From Panax quinquefolius (lineage: Eukaryota > Streptophyta > Magnoliopsida > Apiales > Araliaceae), in contig CM035160.1 in NCBI GenBank assembly GCA_020205615.1, positions 118,144,921 to 118,208,920 of the forward strand: a DNA stretch of 64,000 nt, given 5' to 3'. This document shows positions 34,565 to 46,860 of the stretch, piece by piece. Made by a program: the position numbers and the translations under genes. Positions within the stretch are counted from its first letter, which is position 1; every line of letters starts with the position of its first letter. The notes under the pieces are model-generated. The model was not told the origin of the DNA and ran no database searches. It saw only the letters and a list, made by a program, of their open reading frames with translations.

Positions 34565-36879
34565 AATATCACTTCAATTGCTCGATAATAATATGATATA
34601 AAATAGTCATGAATTATAAGTGAATCAACATTATACATCAAAAACCTGATTTAGAAATTGACTAGAAAGCATATGCATTGAATATTATACCAAACCTTGC
34701 TTGAACAATAATAAGTTAAGGCTATTAATTTTACTCAATAAAAGAAGTGAGTTAATGAATTTGCATGATTAATAACAAATTAAGGAATAAAACTTGTTCA
34801 ACATAAGAATAACAAAATTTAGGAACTTACGTAATTAGAACACCATTAAAGATAGGAACCTTTCTCAAAGTAAGATTTAGGTTGAAGAGTTTGCATGTAC
34901 ATAATCAAGTTAGAATTGAAATATAAGTAGGTTTAGGAACTTGGTCAATGCATCAATAAGGTTTAAGCACTTGCACAATCGTAAAAGTAGAGTTAGAGAA
35001 CTTGCCTCGTGCATAGGTTAAACAATCACTACTCACGTTCACCACAAGTCCTACACATACCATATGTATTGACAATACATATTAGTTACACTAATATTAG
35101 CTTCATGAGTTTCTTTCCCACTTTTTGTATAGCTCACTAACTAAGTTTAAGTTTAAACAACATCACATCTTTTCAAGAGCATCACATTTTAGCTTTATTA
35201 CAACTACTTAAGTAATCATGTCATTGCACCATATACACATTAACAACTTGATTTAACATCCTATTACATGTCCAACATGTTATCATTATCTTTAAATTAG
35301 GTTATACTAACACACAAAGGACTGTATTTGCATTCGTGCATCCCGACGCCCTCTGATGGCCTCCAAATGCAGAATAGTCCTAAAGATAGACATTTTGACC
35401 CATACTAACAACATCAAATTGCAAAATGTAAAGAATACAAGTTATAGTTATACTCGTCCTCGTTCCGGATCATCATGAATCGCATTAATCGAAGTTCATG
35501 TGAAAACGTTATGCTCATTTTAGTAAAAACATGTCCGGTCAATTATTTTTTTCAAAATTTAGCTTGACAGACTACCCCCCCCCCCCATCGGGGCGGGGGT
35601 TTTTGCTATGGGATATCCCGTCGGGGCGGGGGTCCCTTCTGTGTTTTCGTGACTTATCATCTAGAATATTACAAAAAGTCAAATTAGGCCTACAAACCAT
35701 ACCAACCTACCCAAGGTGTAATATGTTTACAGAAACATAAACTAATGTTTCTAACATGTTTCTAACCACCTAAACAACATAAACATTAAGATTACAACCT
35801 TTAATTTTCACTATTTCTCTTATTTCCTCTTCTTTTGACATTCATAGCGAAATTGTTCACTATGAATTCGTTTTACAACCAAGATAGTAAGTTTCAATTA
35901 CTTTGCTTTTGTTTCTTCATATATTTTCATAATCAACAAATAATTTACACTTATACAATTGAGTACCAATTTTAATTCTAATTTAAGCCGTATTCAACAT
36001 ATGTCAATGTAAACTTACCGAAATATGATTTCCTCTATAATAAATTATATTACATGAATCAATTTAATCTAAATCATCTATAAACCACATAAAAACAATT
36101 TATATCAACAATTATCATACAAAATCATTTAATAAACAATTAATCTTTCACACCAATTTTACAGAGAACTTTTAAATAGGATAAAACTAAAACTTTGAAA
36201 AGTAGAAAGGTAGGGTTATACCTTTTCTAGAAGATGATTACAACAACTTCTTCTTTTAAATTCTCAATTCACAAAGAACTTTCCATTCTCCATTCTCTCT
36301 TTTCTTTCTTTCTTTTCTCTTCTTTTTCTTCTTCTCTGTTATTTCTCCCTTCTCTAACTTACTTACTTAGAAACATATAACGTATAATATAATAGATATT
36401 AATTATATAATATAAATATATATGTAACTTATATCAGTTACATCTTTTTTTGAAAATCTAAAGCCCTAAGACTTGTTTGGCTAAACCATTTTAAAACTTA
36501 ATAACTTAAAATCCTTATGCCTTGTTTGGTAAAACCTATTTAAATTAAAGACTTAACATTCATTAAGCCTTGTTTGGCAAAACTCAATTAAACTCCTTTA
36601 ATTTATTTTAATAACTCATTTATAACATAGTTTATTGTCACACTTTTATTACCAAATTAAATTAAAAACATAATAATAATCTATTTAATCCCTATTAACT
36701 CTCTAACTTAATTATTTAATTAAATTAGAATATTATCTCATAATAATTATTTTTCTTAACTCATTAATTATTTATTTAACAAATAAATAATCAAATCAAA
36801 TCAAATTAAACAAATATTTATTCTACAATAAACACATCAATTAAAATATTTATATAATTCAATAAATATTTAAAATTAC
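34565..36879 (-). repeat. Minus-strand chromovirus LTR, copy 1 (G3-related)
   Basis: On the minus strand this follows the G3 LTR landmark by landmark: the AATAAATATTTAAAA start, the 'AAACAAGGCATAAGGATT' stretches, the run of GAGAAGAAGAAA leader sequence (36285-36345), and GTTCAAGCAAGG near 34700. It is a diverged sister of the G3 LTR. The LTR start is cut about 27 bp in by the CACTA end at 36880. The other end is interrupted by G1 at 34564, so the LTR end is outside view. It contains a C12 tract at 35575-35586. Confidence 0.82.
35575..35640 (-). repeat. C/G-tract patch in minus-strand LTR copy 1
   Basis: C12 followed by GGGGCGGGGG and a second CGGGGCGGGGG. Copy 2 has the same patch at 41048-41109. 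The tracts are mutually complementary and could fold. Confidence 0.8.
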
Positions 36880-36899
36880 CACTACAAGAAAAAGGCATA

Positions 36900-37180
36900 T
36901 CTGCGACCAAGGACATCAGCGACCGCACTATTCAGTCGCTGATAATAGTAATAGCGACCGCTATCTGCGACCGCGATGGAATCTAGTCGCTAGTTAATAT
37001 CAGTGACCGCATGCAGTCGCATATCGGTCGTACGTATGATTTTCCCTCCCAAACATTGGTGCGAAACTTTGGCGCGACGACCACTCCATATCAGTGACCA
37101 TTAGTTGTCGCTGATATATCCACATCATTAAATATTTGCGATCGCATGTGGTCGCTGATGGCGGTCGCTGATTCTAATAA
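36900..37180 (+). repeat. CACTA subterminal repeat cluster
   Basis: At least a dozen short motifs of the form GCGACC(GC) and their inverse (G)GTCGC(TGAT), in both orientations, within 280 bp of the end. In this superfamily such motifs bind the TNPA-type protein. Confidence 0.82.
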
Positions 37181-38674
37181 ACATTATCAGAATCAGGTGT
37201 TCATTCGTTCAGTACAGAAGAAAAATAAAGATGGAGAAACAGTCCGGGAGAAGAGGGAGTAGGGGAGAAGAGAAGAGGGAAGGAGAAGAGAAGATGGGGT
37301 ACGCCTTCACTCGTTCGCTCGTTCATTGCTACTACTTTATTACAAGTCCGGTACAACCTCAAACGATAGGTAAAAAGTTTCACATCTTAAGTTTTAATTT
37401 GTCATGTCCCCTCTATATATCTTGTTCGATTTAGGGTTTCTCCTTTAGGGTTTTGTTTAATTATTGATTTTATAATTGTTTATTGATTCTGATTTGGTTT
37501 TGTGAATTGAGATTTGGGTTTTTGCTAATTTATTTAATAATATGGTGTTTGGGTTAGTATATAGCCGATTCTGCACTTTTATTTTGTTCTAGAAATCTCA
37601 ACATAGTTGATGCAATAATTATGTAGGACTAACATACTACTTCAGTTAAACTTGTACTTGTAGTTTTTACTGCAATGACAATCATGACAAAATTTTGGTC
37701 AAAAATTTTATTTCGAATAATTTTATTATTACTAATCTACAATAATGGTACAATGTGAAATTCATTTATTCATGTTATGTTCGATGTTATGTTCAGTAGT
37801 GGGATTTTTAATCTTCAATGGATGATAAGAAGGGTTATTGGCGTGTCACTTAAGTTTATGGGATTTTTGTTATCCTACTTTAATTGAAAATATATTATTC
37901 TTATATAGTATCCCCTCCATTTCACACAGGATAGTTTTGGTTATTTCACACATTAATAAGGCAAATTTTTGTTCCCAAGTTTTAAGCTAATTTTCATTAT
38001 GTGTTTTACTTACATAATGGATCCCATTCTAACTTACCAAAAGTGGTTTACTTAATAAATAATCATAGTTCAAAATAAGTACCCTATCCAATCAAAGTCG
38101 GGAAGTTTTGGTGTTCGAGACTGCCCTTTTCTTAAGCAATATAGCCAATCATCATTTGGTGAGGCTGAATTTTGTTCATCTGTTGCTCTTATATGCCTAC
38201 AAATGGCCAAGTATATGTAATGTTTTGCTCTTATATGACTAAAAATGGTCAAGTATACATGCCCTCGTGCATGTGGATAGTCCATATTATAGGGGAGACT
38301 TTTCCAAAAAAATTTCATTGGTCGGGTAATTTAGACTTGTACCAATGCATATGAAGACCATGCACAATGCAATGATTCATATTCTACCCCTAGGAATCTA
38401 TTGTATTTAGGTTGGTGTCAGTTAAAATATGTAGGATGACATAAGACCATACCTCATTCTAATTTAAGATCCACAACAATAAACCATGCCTTTGGTTAGT
38501 CGATCTCAAGCTGTGTAAATTTGTTTTGGCATTTTTGTTCAATTCCCGAATAATCATATATGATGCACACTCATGTTATATATGTACATATACACCTATA
38601 TGTATTTATAAACAAATTGTAAATCTCTAACAAGGGAATACAATAATTCATGTCAACATAGGTACTGTGGTATC
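37181..38674 (+). other. CACTA region between subterminal repeats and transposase
   Basis: AT-rich, with no convincing gene. Probably leader and intron of the transposase gene, or remains of a second CACTA gene. Short open frames at 37231-37434 and 38172-38354 have no recognisable features. Confidence 0.5.
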
Positions 38675-40140
38675 ATGGACCTCTATTCAGACCGTAGTTG
38701 GATGAGACGACAAAAGTCAAGTGCCCAGATAGGTGCTACAACAAAATTTAGAGCTGGTTGCCAAGTATTTCTAGATTATATGTATAGTCACCCGGAATGT
38801 GTTAATGGTCAGAACAAGATAAGATGTCCTTGTTTGAAGTGTAAGAATGTAAATTATATGGACAGAGACATAGTAAACTATTGTTTACTTATTTTTGGGT
38901 TTATGAATAATTACGAAGAATGTTGGTGGGCACATGGGCAGAGAAGAGATAGTGGCATCGCACAAGTACACAATCCAGATAGCAGTACCCATCGTATGAA
39001 TGACATGGTTCATGATATTGCAGGGCCGAATTTTGATTGGGAACAAGGCAGAGAGCAACCTATGAATTTTGATTAAAAAGCATTCTTTAAGTTGTTAGAC
39101 GAGGGTAGCAAACCGTCGTGGCATGGTTGCACGAAGCACACTACATTGTTTGCAGTGGCGACATTACTTATCATCAAGGCTGATCACAACATGAGCCATG
39201 AGTGTTTTGAGTCACTCTTTAGGGCCATTAAGAGTATGTTCCTTATCGGTGAGAAATTACCCGATAACTTCTACTTTTGTAATAAAATGGTGAAGATGTT
39301 GGGTCTTGGATACCAAAAGATCGATGCAGGTCCCAACGATTGCATGTTGTTTTATAAGGAAAATGAACAGATGACAAGGTGCACGTTTTGCAGTCATGAT
39401 CGGTTTAGGCCTAATAAAGAGGGTGTGACTACAAAAAAATCAAGTATACCTTTTAAGATTCTAAGGTATTTTCCAATAACACATCAACTAAAAAGATTGT
39501 ACATGTCTTCAAGAATAGCTGAACATATGAGTTGGCATACGAAATCTCCAGCTAAAGATGGAGAACTAAATCATCCCACAGATCGGCAGGCTTGGAAAGA
39601 TTTCAACTTAGCACATCTTGGGTTTTCATTAGAACCTAGAAATATGAGGCTTGGATTGTCCACTGATGGTTTCAATCCGTTTAGCCACTCAATTATTCTG
39701 TACTCATGTTGACATGTTATTGTTACTCCGTACAACTTGCCTCCTTGGATGTGTATGAAACAACGATACTTGTTTCTTTCACTCGTAGTTCATGGTCCTA
39801 AGAGTCCTGGAAAGAACTTAGATGTTTACTTGAGACCTCTTATAGATGAGTTGAAGGTATTGTGGAAGGATGGAGTATAGACTTAGGATGTTGCAACGAA
39901 AACAAATTTTAACCTTAGGGCAGCGGTTATGTGGACTATAAGTGACTTCCCAGCTTATGGTATGTTAGCTGGATGGAGTACACACGGGAAGTTGGCTTGT
40001 TCGTATTGTATGGAGCATACAAAGTCTTTCAATCTATCAAAAGGTCGAAAGCCTTACTGGTTTAACTGTCATCGTAAATTCATGCCGGTAGATCACCCGT
40101 TTCGAAGAAATAGAGAATGATATGCATGCACTGCGATTAT
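38675..40140 (+). pseudogene. CACTA TNP2-type transposase (broken, truncated)
   Basis: Reads in one frame from ATG 38675. Residues 1-90 match the transposase-associated domain (SWM...RCPCLKCKN...WWAHG). From about 39074 the TNP2/Transposase_21 region follows: FFKLLDEGSKP, ADHNMSHECFES, CMLFYKE, CTFCSHDRF, LKRLYMSSRIAEHMSWH, RNMRLGLSTDGFNPF, PYNLPPWMCMKQRYLFLSL, PGKNLDVYLRPLIDELK, MWTISDFPAYGMLAGWSTHGKLACSYC. Stops at 39074-39076, 39710-39712 (TGA for an expected Trp), near 39878 and 39884, and 40118-40120, with no frameshift before the last. The family's remaining catalytic part and C-terminus are lost at 40247. The stops make it inactive. Confidence 0.9.
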
Positions 40141-41195
40141 CGGGAACGGAGATACGAGATCGTGTAATGAGATTTCTGGTTATCCCATTAGGTGAGATTG
40201 AGGCCACAAACATAATGCGAGGAGATTGACGAATTTGTGAGGTACACAAGTTGAGGAATAAAACTTGCTCAACATAAGAATAACAAAATTTAAGAACTTG
40301 CGTAATTAGAACAACATTAAAGATAGGAACCCTTTTCAAAGTAAGAGTTAGGTTGAAGAGTTTGCATGAACATAATCAAGTTAGAATAGATATATAAGTA
40401 GGTTTAGGAACTTGCTCAATGCATCAATAAGGTTTAAGCACTTACACAATCGTAAAAGTAGAGTTAGAGAACTTGCCTGGTGCATAGGTTAAACAATCAT
40501 TACTCACGTTCACCAAAAGTCCTACACATACCATATGTATTGACAATACACATTAGTTACACTAATATTAGCTTCATGAGTTTCTTTCCCACTTTTAGTA
40601 TAGCTCACTAACTAAGTTTAAGTTTAAACAACATCACATCTTTTCAAGAGCATCACATTTTAGCTTTATTACAACTACTTAAGTGATCATGTCATTGCAC
40701 TATATAAACATTAAAAACTTTATTTAATATCCTATTACATGTCCAACATGTTATCATTCTCTTTAGATTAGGTTGTACTAACACACAAATGACTACATTT
40801 GCATTCGTGCATCCTGACGCCCTCCGATGACCTCCAATTGCACAACAGTTCTAAAGATAGTCATTCTAACCCCTAAAACCGACATCAAATTGAACAACAA
40901 CTTAAAGAAAAAAATTTATAGGTCTACTCGGCCTCGTTTCGGATCATCTTGAATCGCATCAATCAATGTTTGTATGAAAAAGTTATGCTCGTTTTAGTAA
41001 AACATATCCGGTCAGTTTTATTTTCCAAAATTTGGCTGGACAGACTACCCCCCCCCCCCTGTCGAGGTGGGGGTTTTTGCTCTAGGATAGCCCGCCGGGG
41101 CGGGTGTCCCTTCTGTGTTTTCGCGACTTATCATCTAGAACACTATAGAAAGCTAAATTAGGCCTACAAACTCCTTTCTAACAACCATACGAACC

Positions 41196-41200
41196 TACCC
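41196..41200 (+). repeat. Target-site duplication, left, of G3
   Basis: TACCC, repeated at 56901-56905. Confidence 0.93.
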
Positions 41201-44200
41201 TGTAACATTCCAGAATTTTAAAGTGTAATATTAAATATTTATTGATTTCTATAAGTATTTAAAGGATTATGTTTATTGTTGAATAAATAATTGTTCAATT
41301 TGAGTTGATGTGATTTAGTTAATTATTTGTTGAATAAATAATTAAACATTAAATCTTAAATATTTATTTGCAATATAATATGGCAATTTGAGTTGATGTG
41401 ATTTAGTTAATTATTTGTTGAGTAAATAATTAAGGAGCTAAGAAAATTAAATGTTATGAGGTTATATACTAATTTAATTTAATAATTAAGTTAGAGAGCT
41501 AATAATGATTAAATGAATTATAGTATTTTAATTGGATTTGTGCTTAAAATAAAGTGTTAGTTGATTAAATAAAATTATAATTATAAACAAATTATAATTA
41601 TGTGATATTAAATTATGTGCTAAAGTAATTTAATAGATTAACATTTTAATTGATTAAATTGGTTAATTAATTTAATAAGGAGTGTGACAAATAACTTTGC
41701 TATAAAGGAGTTATTTAAATAAATTAAAAGAATTTAATTTAGTTTTTGCCAAACATGTCTTATTGCATAATAAGTCTTTAATCTAATGATGTTTTAGCAA
41801 ACAAGGTATAAAGATTTAATCCATTTGTTTTAATTGTGTTTTACCAAACAAGGCATAAAGGATTATTGATTTTTTTAGTGGTTAGCCAAACAAGCCTTAT
41901 GGATTTTGATTTTCAAAATAAAAATAACTGATGTCAGTTAAGTTAGAGTTATATTATATATTTAATATATACATTATATCCATATATGTTATATTTTTAT
42001 TACGTAAACTATAGTTGGGAGAAGAGAGAAGAAGAAGAAGAAGAACATAGAGAAAAATTTGAGAAAACTCTAGAGAGAAAGTGAGTGATTCTAACAGGTT
42101 TTTGAGAAAAGAATTGGAGAGAAGAAGCTTGAGAATAACCATCATCTTCTTAATCAAAGGTAGGAGCTTAATCTTTTCTTTAAAAAGTTAGTTTTCTTCT
42201 TCTTCTAGAAAGTTCTCTGTGAAAATTTTATAAAAGATAACTTGTTGTTATGTATATAGTTTTGTATGATTATTGATTATAAGGTTATTTCATGAGTTTA
42301 TGCATGATTATAGAGAAATTAATTCATGTATGTATGTGTTTTGTGAAGAAAATATATTACAGAGTGTTCATATGAAAAATATATGAGTATGGCTTAATTT
42401 AAAATAGAAATTAAGGTTTAATTAGTTGTTAGATTAATAAATTGACTATGGAAATTGATAGAGTGTGTATAATCGTAACTATGATGTTTTGAAATTTTTG
42501 TTTTGATAGAAAAACAAAATCACAGTGTTGATTCTCATTAAAAATGTCAACAATGGAGTTTTTGCCAAAAACATTGAAATTGGGTGTTGTAACTTTGATG
42601 TTTATGTTATTTTATGAGTAGAAACATGTTAGAAGTCTTCACAATATGTTTATATGAAGTCTATATGTGTATTACATGTTAATCAGTCTATTAGATTCAA
42701 GCTTTTAGGCCAATTTGGCTTTTGTTCATACTTTTGTCGAGCTTGGTCGCCAGATTACGAGTCTGGCAAGCGGCCATGGCCCAAAGAAGATAAATCTCGT
42801 CAAGAAGACTGCCGCCATGGCCAATGATGCCAACCAATGGCCCGTGACTCGAAATGGAGCGCTTGACTTAGCGCCGCAACAATGAACTACGATGTAATTT
42901 GTGGCGCCATGCAATACGAAAGTTAGCGTAATGTTCTGACAGTTTTGTTTAAGTGTGCAAAGCTTGAAAATAAAGGTTATGTGTTAATAATATGAATGCT
43001 AAATGATGATTTCAGTAGTATTAAACTATGAATGAGCATGTATCGAGTGTTAACTAGTATTAACATAGTTTGATTATGTGAGTGGGTAATTCAACCTACA
43101 TGATGTATGTATTGCTTATATAGATATATAATGTTGGTAATGACTAATTATGTCAATATGGCATATGTATAGGGTATTGATTCAAGTTGTAAGGTTTAGC
43201 TTGTGCTAAAGGCATGTTTTCTAACTCTATTTTATAATTGAGCAAGTTCTCTAACTCAAAATTTCATTGTTCGAGTTTAATTTCATTTGGTACATTATTG
43301 TTTTCAAATTCAATTACAATTGTTGTAAGTTGCTACTTCTACACTTTCGTAGAGCTAGATTGCCTATTATTGAGTAAGTCATTGTATCTAGTTACTCATG
43401 ATGATACAAGTTTTCTAATCTATTATCATGTTAATTCAATTACTATTTTCAATTCGATTAGAATATAATGATGTAAATTATTTGGAGCAAGTTATTCTTG
43501 TATTTAACTTGTGGTTTAGCATGCACACCTATATATGCTATGCATGCTTATTATTCAATTCTAATTAACCTTGGCTTAGTATTGTTCAAGCAAGGTATGA
43601 TATAGTTATTCAAATTGTATGCTATTAGATTATTCCTAATGCATGACTTTAGTTTACTATGATTGATTCAATCACGATTATTCTATAGTATAGTGTTATT
43701 GGTCTTATTCAACTACTCCTTAGTTGATGTTCGTTAAATTCCAAATTTCCTTGAAAGCTTATCCAAACCAAACTTACTTTGGTGCGGACTTGTATTCTAA
43801 ATACTGAGATGAACAACTCTTTTAGTAGAGGTTTACGCTTAGCGATGAAATGGTTGTGCACAATACATTGTACGAAGGGTTGATCCCCCTAAGTACGTGG
43901 AGTCCTTATAGTCTTATGGATCATTAAAGTTAAAGTTGAAAGATTACTTATAATCATGACATGATTCGTGGTCATTAGACCCTCGTTGAATGCTATAATT
44001 TTCGTAAAAAGTTAATAGAATATATTGTTCATTCTATTGAGCCTAATATTGGCAATTGATGTAAAAGTTTAAAGATTTATTTATTGTTATTTCAAGTGGG
44101 CCTTGTTTGCTCACTCTTGCTCAGAAAATTTCTTACACTAAAGTTGAAACCGGTGACGTACCTAGCACCAGTAAGGGAAAAGGAAAGATGAACAAGTACT

Positions 44201-44458
44201 GAAGACTTGTAATAGATTTGATAGGTTTATTATCAGACTTTGGTTTAAAGATTGTAATGAAGTTTATTTAAATTTCCACATTTGAATGATTGTTGTTAAA
44301 GGTTAGATAACCTGGGAGATGTTTATTTAAGTTTTATCCTGTATGGGCATGTTTTTATTATTCAATTTTATTATAATTAGGTATTTAGAAATGAATGTTT
44401 TGATTAAGTGAACACCAAATTTTGAGGAAATGAAGTACCAGGATTTGGGGGTGTCACA
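41201..44458 (+). repeat. LTR1 of G3
   Basis: 3258 bp, TGTAACATTCC...GGGTGTCACA. Nearly identical to LTR2 except for a strongly different GC-rich patch at about 42735-42930. Stem-loop GGGC...GCTCAC at 44098-44114. Confidence 0.93.
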
Positions 44459-44461
44459 GGT

Positions 44462-44473
44462 TGGTATCAAAGC
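44462..44473 (+). other. Primer binding site of G3 internal 1
   Basis: TGGTATCAAAGC, three bases after LTR1. Same in internal 2 at 53609-53620. Confidence 0.8.
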
Positions 44474-44666
44474 TTTAGGTTATGAACCTTAGGTGGGGGG
44501 GAAAGCCTTAGGAAGTAACCTTTGAAAAGATAGTGGAGTTAACTATTATCAAGTTTTAAGAAAGAAGTAATAAAACACTTATGTGCTTATGTGTTTATAG
44601 TTTATGTACTCGTGAGTGTCGAGTAGTAATGATTAATAATTAAAACTTTAAAACTTTGTTGTCAGG

Positions 44667-45411
44667 ATGACTAATGTCGGAGAATCCAGTCAGGCTAGGG
44701 AGGAGGGACCTCACGTGCCTATAGAGGAGGAGCCACGTGACATTCAGGTAGTTTGGGAACAACTCATCGCCACGGAGTCACCCGTTGGTCACAATGAGTT
44801 GAAGATGAGGATGATGATGTGGAGACGCACGAGGAGGATTCCGTTGAGTTACCACGGAGGATGAGGATGACGAGGTCGAAGCGGAAAAGGATTCCACTTA
44901 ACTCGATAAGCGGTAGTATATACGATGAGGTGCATGACCGTAACGTGGAACTTCGAGGATACTGATCGAGGAGTTGCGGAGATAGTAGTGAACAATGATC
45001 GCAATGACACAAAAAGATGGCGAGATCCAGGATTGTGAAGAACGACTGACAAATGTCGAGGAGAAACTAGTACAAACTGAAGGAGAGAAGTAACAATTGA
45101 TCGAGATGGTCGTGGAGCTGAAGAACAAGTTGAAGGAAGAAGCTACCAAGAGGGTAATAGCTGAAGATGCATACGAGGAAGCTTATCAATGAACTGGAAG
45201 AGCAGTAAAGGACTCACAGGTGAAGAGGATGAAGATGGAAGAGATGGATAAAGTTTTTAACACCGCAATTAATCGAGCTCAAGAACGGGTCATGGGATAT
45301 CCGATTCAGTTCGAGACGCTGCCATCATTCGTGTTAGATCGCAGAACAATATTTCGAGTCGTGGAGGAAGAACGTGATAGGGCTAAGAAGTATCTTCACA
45401 CATCATCGTAG
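44667..45411 (+). pseudogene. Pre-gag coiled-coil gene of G3, copy 1 (frame-shifted)
   Basis: Starts MTNVGESSQAREE, just after GTTGTCAG, which resembles a splice acceptor, and ends with RAKKYLHTSS and a stop at 45409-45411. Gag starts 304 bp further on, so this is a separate gene of about 245 residues. Against copy 2 it has many small indels between 44760 and 45060 that break the frame; most sit at CAG/CTG triplets, so some may be sequence errors. The C-terminal third reads MEEMDKVFNTAINRAQERVMGYPIQFETLPSF. Function unknown; the family is not recognised. Confidence 0.6.
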
Positions 45412-45714
45412 AAAATGTGCCTGTAATGCACGTAATAAGTATTAAATAATGTGTAAATCCCTAGTGTTAAGTAACCATGGGATATGATAATAATGATGTT
45501 GTCCTGTAACTTTTGTAGTTCAGGAAAGGAATGTAAATAACAGTGATGCTATTGACTTTTTTATGTTTTTCGAAGTAATGATGAATAAATAAAAGTTATT
45601 ATTCTATTCAAAGTGTTATGTGTTATGTGGTTATTTCTTTTATGGAGGCAAGTTAATTAGAAATAATTAAAGAAGTTGAGTAATAGTCTAATAGATATTT
45701 TGTTTTAACAGAAA

Positions 45715-46860
45715 ATGTTTCCCAGACGTGAACTACCCCGATAGAGAAATAATGAGAGAACTACCAATAACGACAATATTGACGGTAACCCCGTTCAACA
45801 ATTAGTGACACTACTGACAGGAGCGTTGCAGAATCAACCACAAAACCATGGTACAACGTTTAAGGATTTCAAGGCGGTTGGACCACCTGAATTCCGTGGG
45901 TCTATGAATCTAGTCGAAGCACAAACCTGGATTATGGAGAAAGAAAAAGTATTCGATGTTGCTAGGGTAGGGATGATCGTAAGATCGCTTTAGAACGTTC
46001 ATATTGAAAGAAAAAGCTAGTTATTGGTGGCAGGCCAATAAAACTCGTGAAGGGCCAGGAGTGATGACCTGGGATAGGTTCAAGGAGTTGTTCTTCGAGA
46101 CCTATTTTCTGGAGAGTTCGAAGAGTCAGCTAGAAGTGCAGTTTCTAGAAATAAAACAAGGGACGATGACGGTATCCGAGTATGCCGCAAAATTCAATGA
46201 ATTGGCGAGGTTTACGCCATATCAAGTCAGCACAGACGAGCGTAAGGCGAATCAATTTGAATAGGGACTGAAGCTCTGGATGTACAGTAGGGTTTCCTTG
46301 TTCTAATTGAAGACATTTGCAGCGGTGATGGAAAAAATAGTACTCGCTGAAGGTGGAGGCGAGGCAGTGACAAAGTTCAATCAGGAACAATAGAAGAAGA
46401 AGAATGAGAATGAGACTAAGAATGGGAGTGGTAGCGGTGGAAACAACAACAACAAAAGTTTGAAGAGGAAGTGGAATGGGAACATGGGTGCTGGAAACCA
46501 GCAGGGTAACCAGCAGAATAAAAAGTTTGAAGCATGTGTGACATGTGGGAAATTTCATAAGGGTGCGTGTTTGATGGGGAAGAGAGTATGCTACAATTGT
46601 GGCCAGGAGGGTCACATCGCCCTAAATTTCACTCAACCAAAGAAGAATGTATGCTTCACGTGCGGATCTAAGGATCACTTTGCTCGTGAGTGCCCTAAGA
46701 AGAAGGAGGGAGTGACAACCACAAGCAATGGAGGTAACAATGGAGGTACATGGGCCATTGCAGGACCTGTAGCATCAAACAAACCCACAGCCAGAACCTT
46801 CAACATGACTGTGCAACATGCTGTGCAATCAAAAGATGTAGTGTCAGGTATTATCCCAAT
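45715..46860 (+). pseudogene. gag: Gag of G3, copy 1 (broken)
   Basis: Starts MFPRRELPR, with TAG for an expected Gln soon after. The Gag domain spans about 45840-46300: PPEFRGSMNLVEAQTW, KASYWWQANKTREG, TWDRFKELFFETYF, TVSEYAAKFNELARF. A one-base change near 45970 and stops at 45991, 46262 and 46391 break it. A basic Gly/Asn-rich linker follows. The nucleocapsid has an atypical CVTCGKFHKGAC motif, a knuckle CYNCGQEGHIALNF whose last Cys is Phe, and an intact CFTCGSKDHFAREC. Protease follows in the same frame. Confidence 0.88.

Larger units (their letters stand above)
36880..40247 (+). mobile_element. Truncated CACTA (En/Spm) DNA transposon
   Basis: Begins with CACTACAAGAAAAAGGC, the classic CACTA terminal repeat. 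About 280 bp of subterminal repeats follow, then a TNP2-type transposase in one frame. The transposase ends abruptly, and at 40248 the sequence becomes a minus-strand LTR; no CTTGTAGTG right end is present. The left end sits about 27 bp inside minus-strand LTR copy 1. A deletion from inside the transposase into LTR copy 2 explains the missing right end. Confidence 0.9.

Noticed and set aside
37231..37434. Possible small gene after the CACTA subterminal repeats
   Set aside because: Arg/Glu-rich start from a purine run, not supported by family knowledge; left as part of the non-coding CACTA segment.
38070..38354. Tandem duplication and reading frames around the repeated CTCTTATATG phrases
   Set aside because: A short diverged repeat of about 50 bp with no coding or structural support.
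46145..46615. 156-codon antisense frame over G3 gag, with a 180-codon match at 55299-55841
   Set aside because: Its presence in both copies follows from the gag sequence on the other strand; it has no start context or features of its own.
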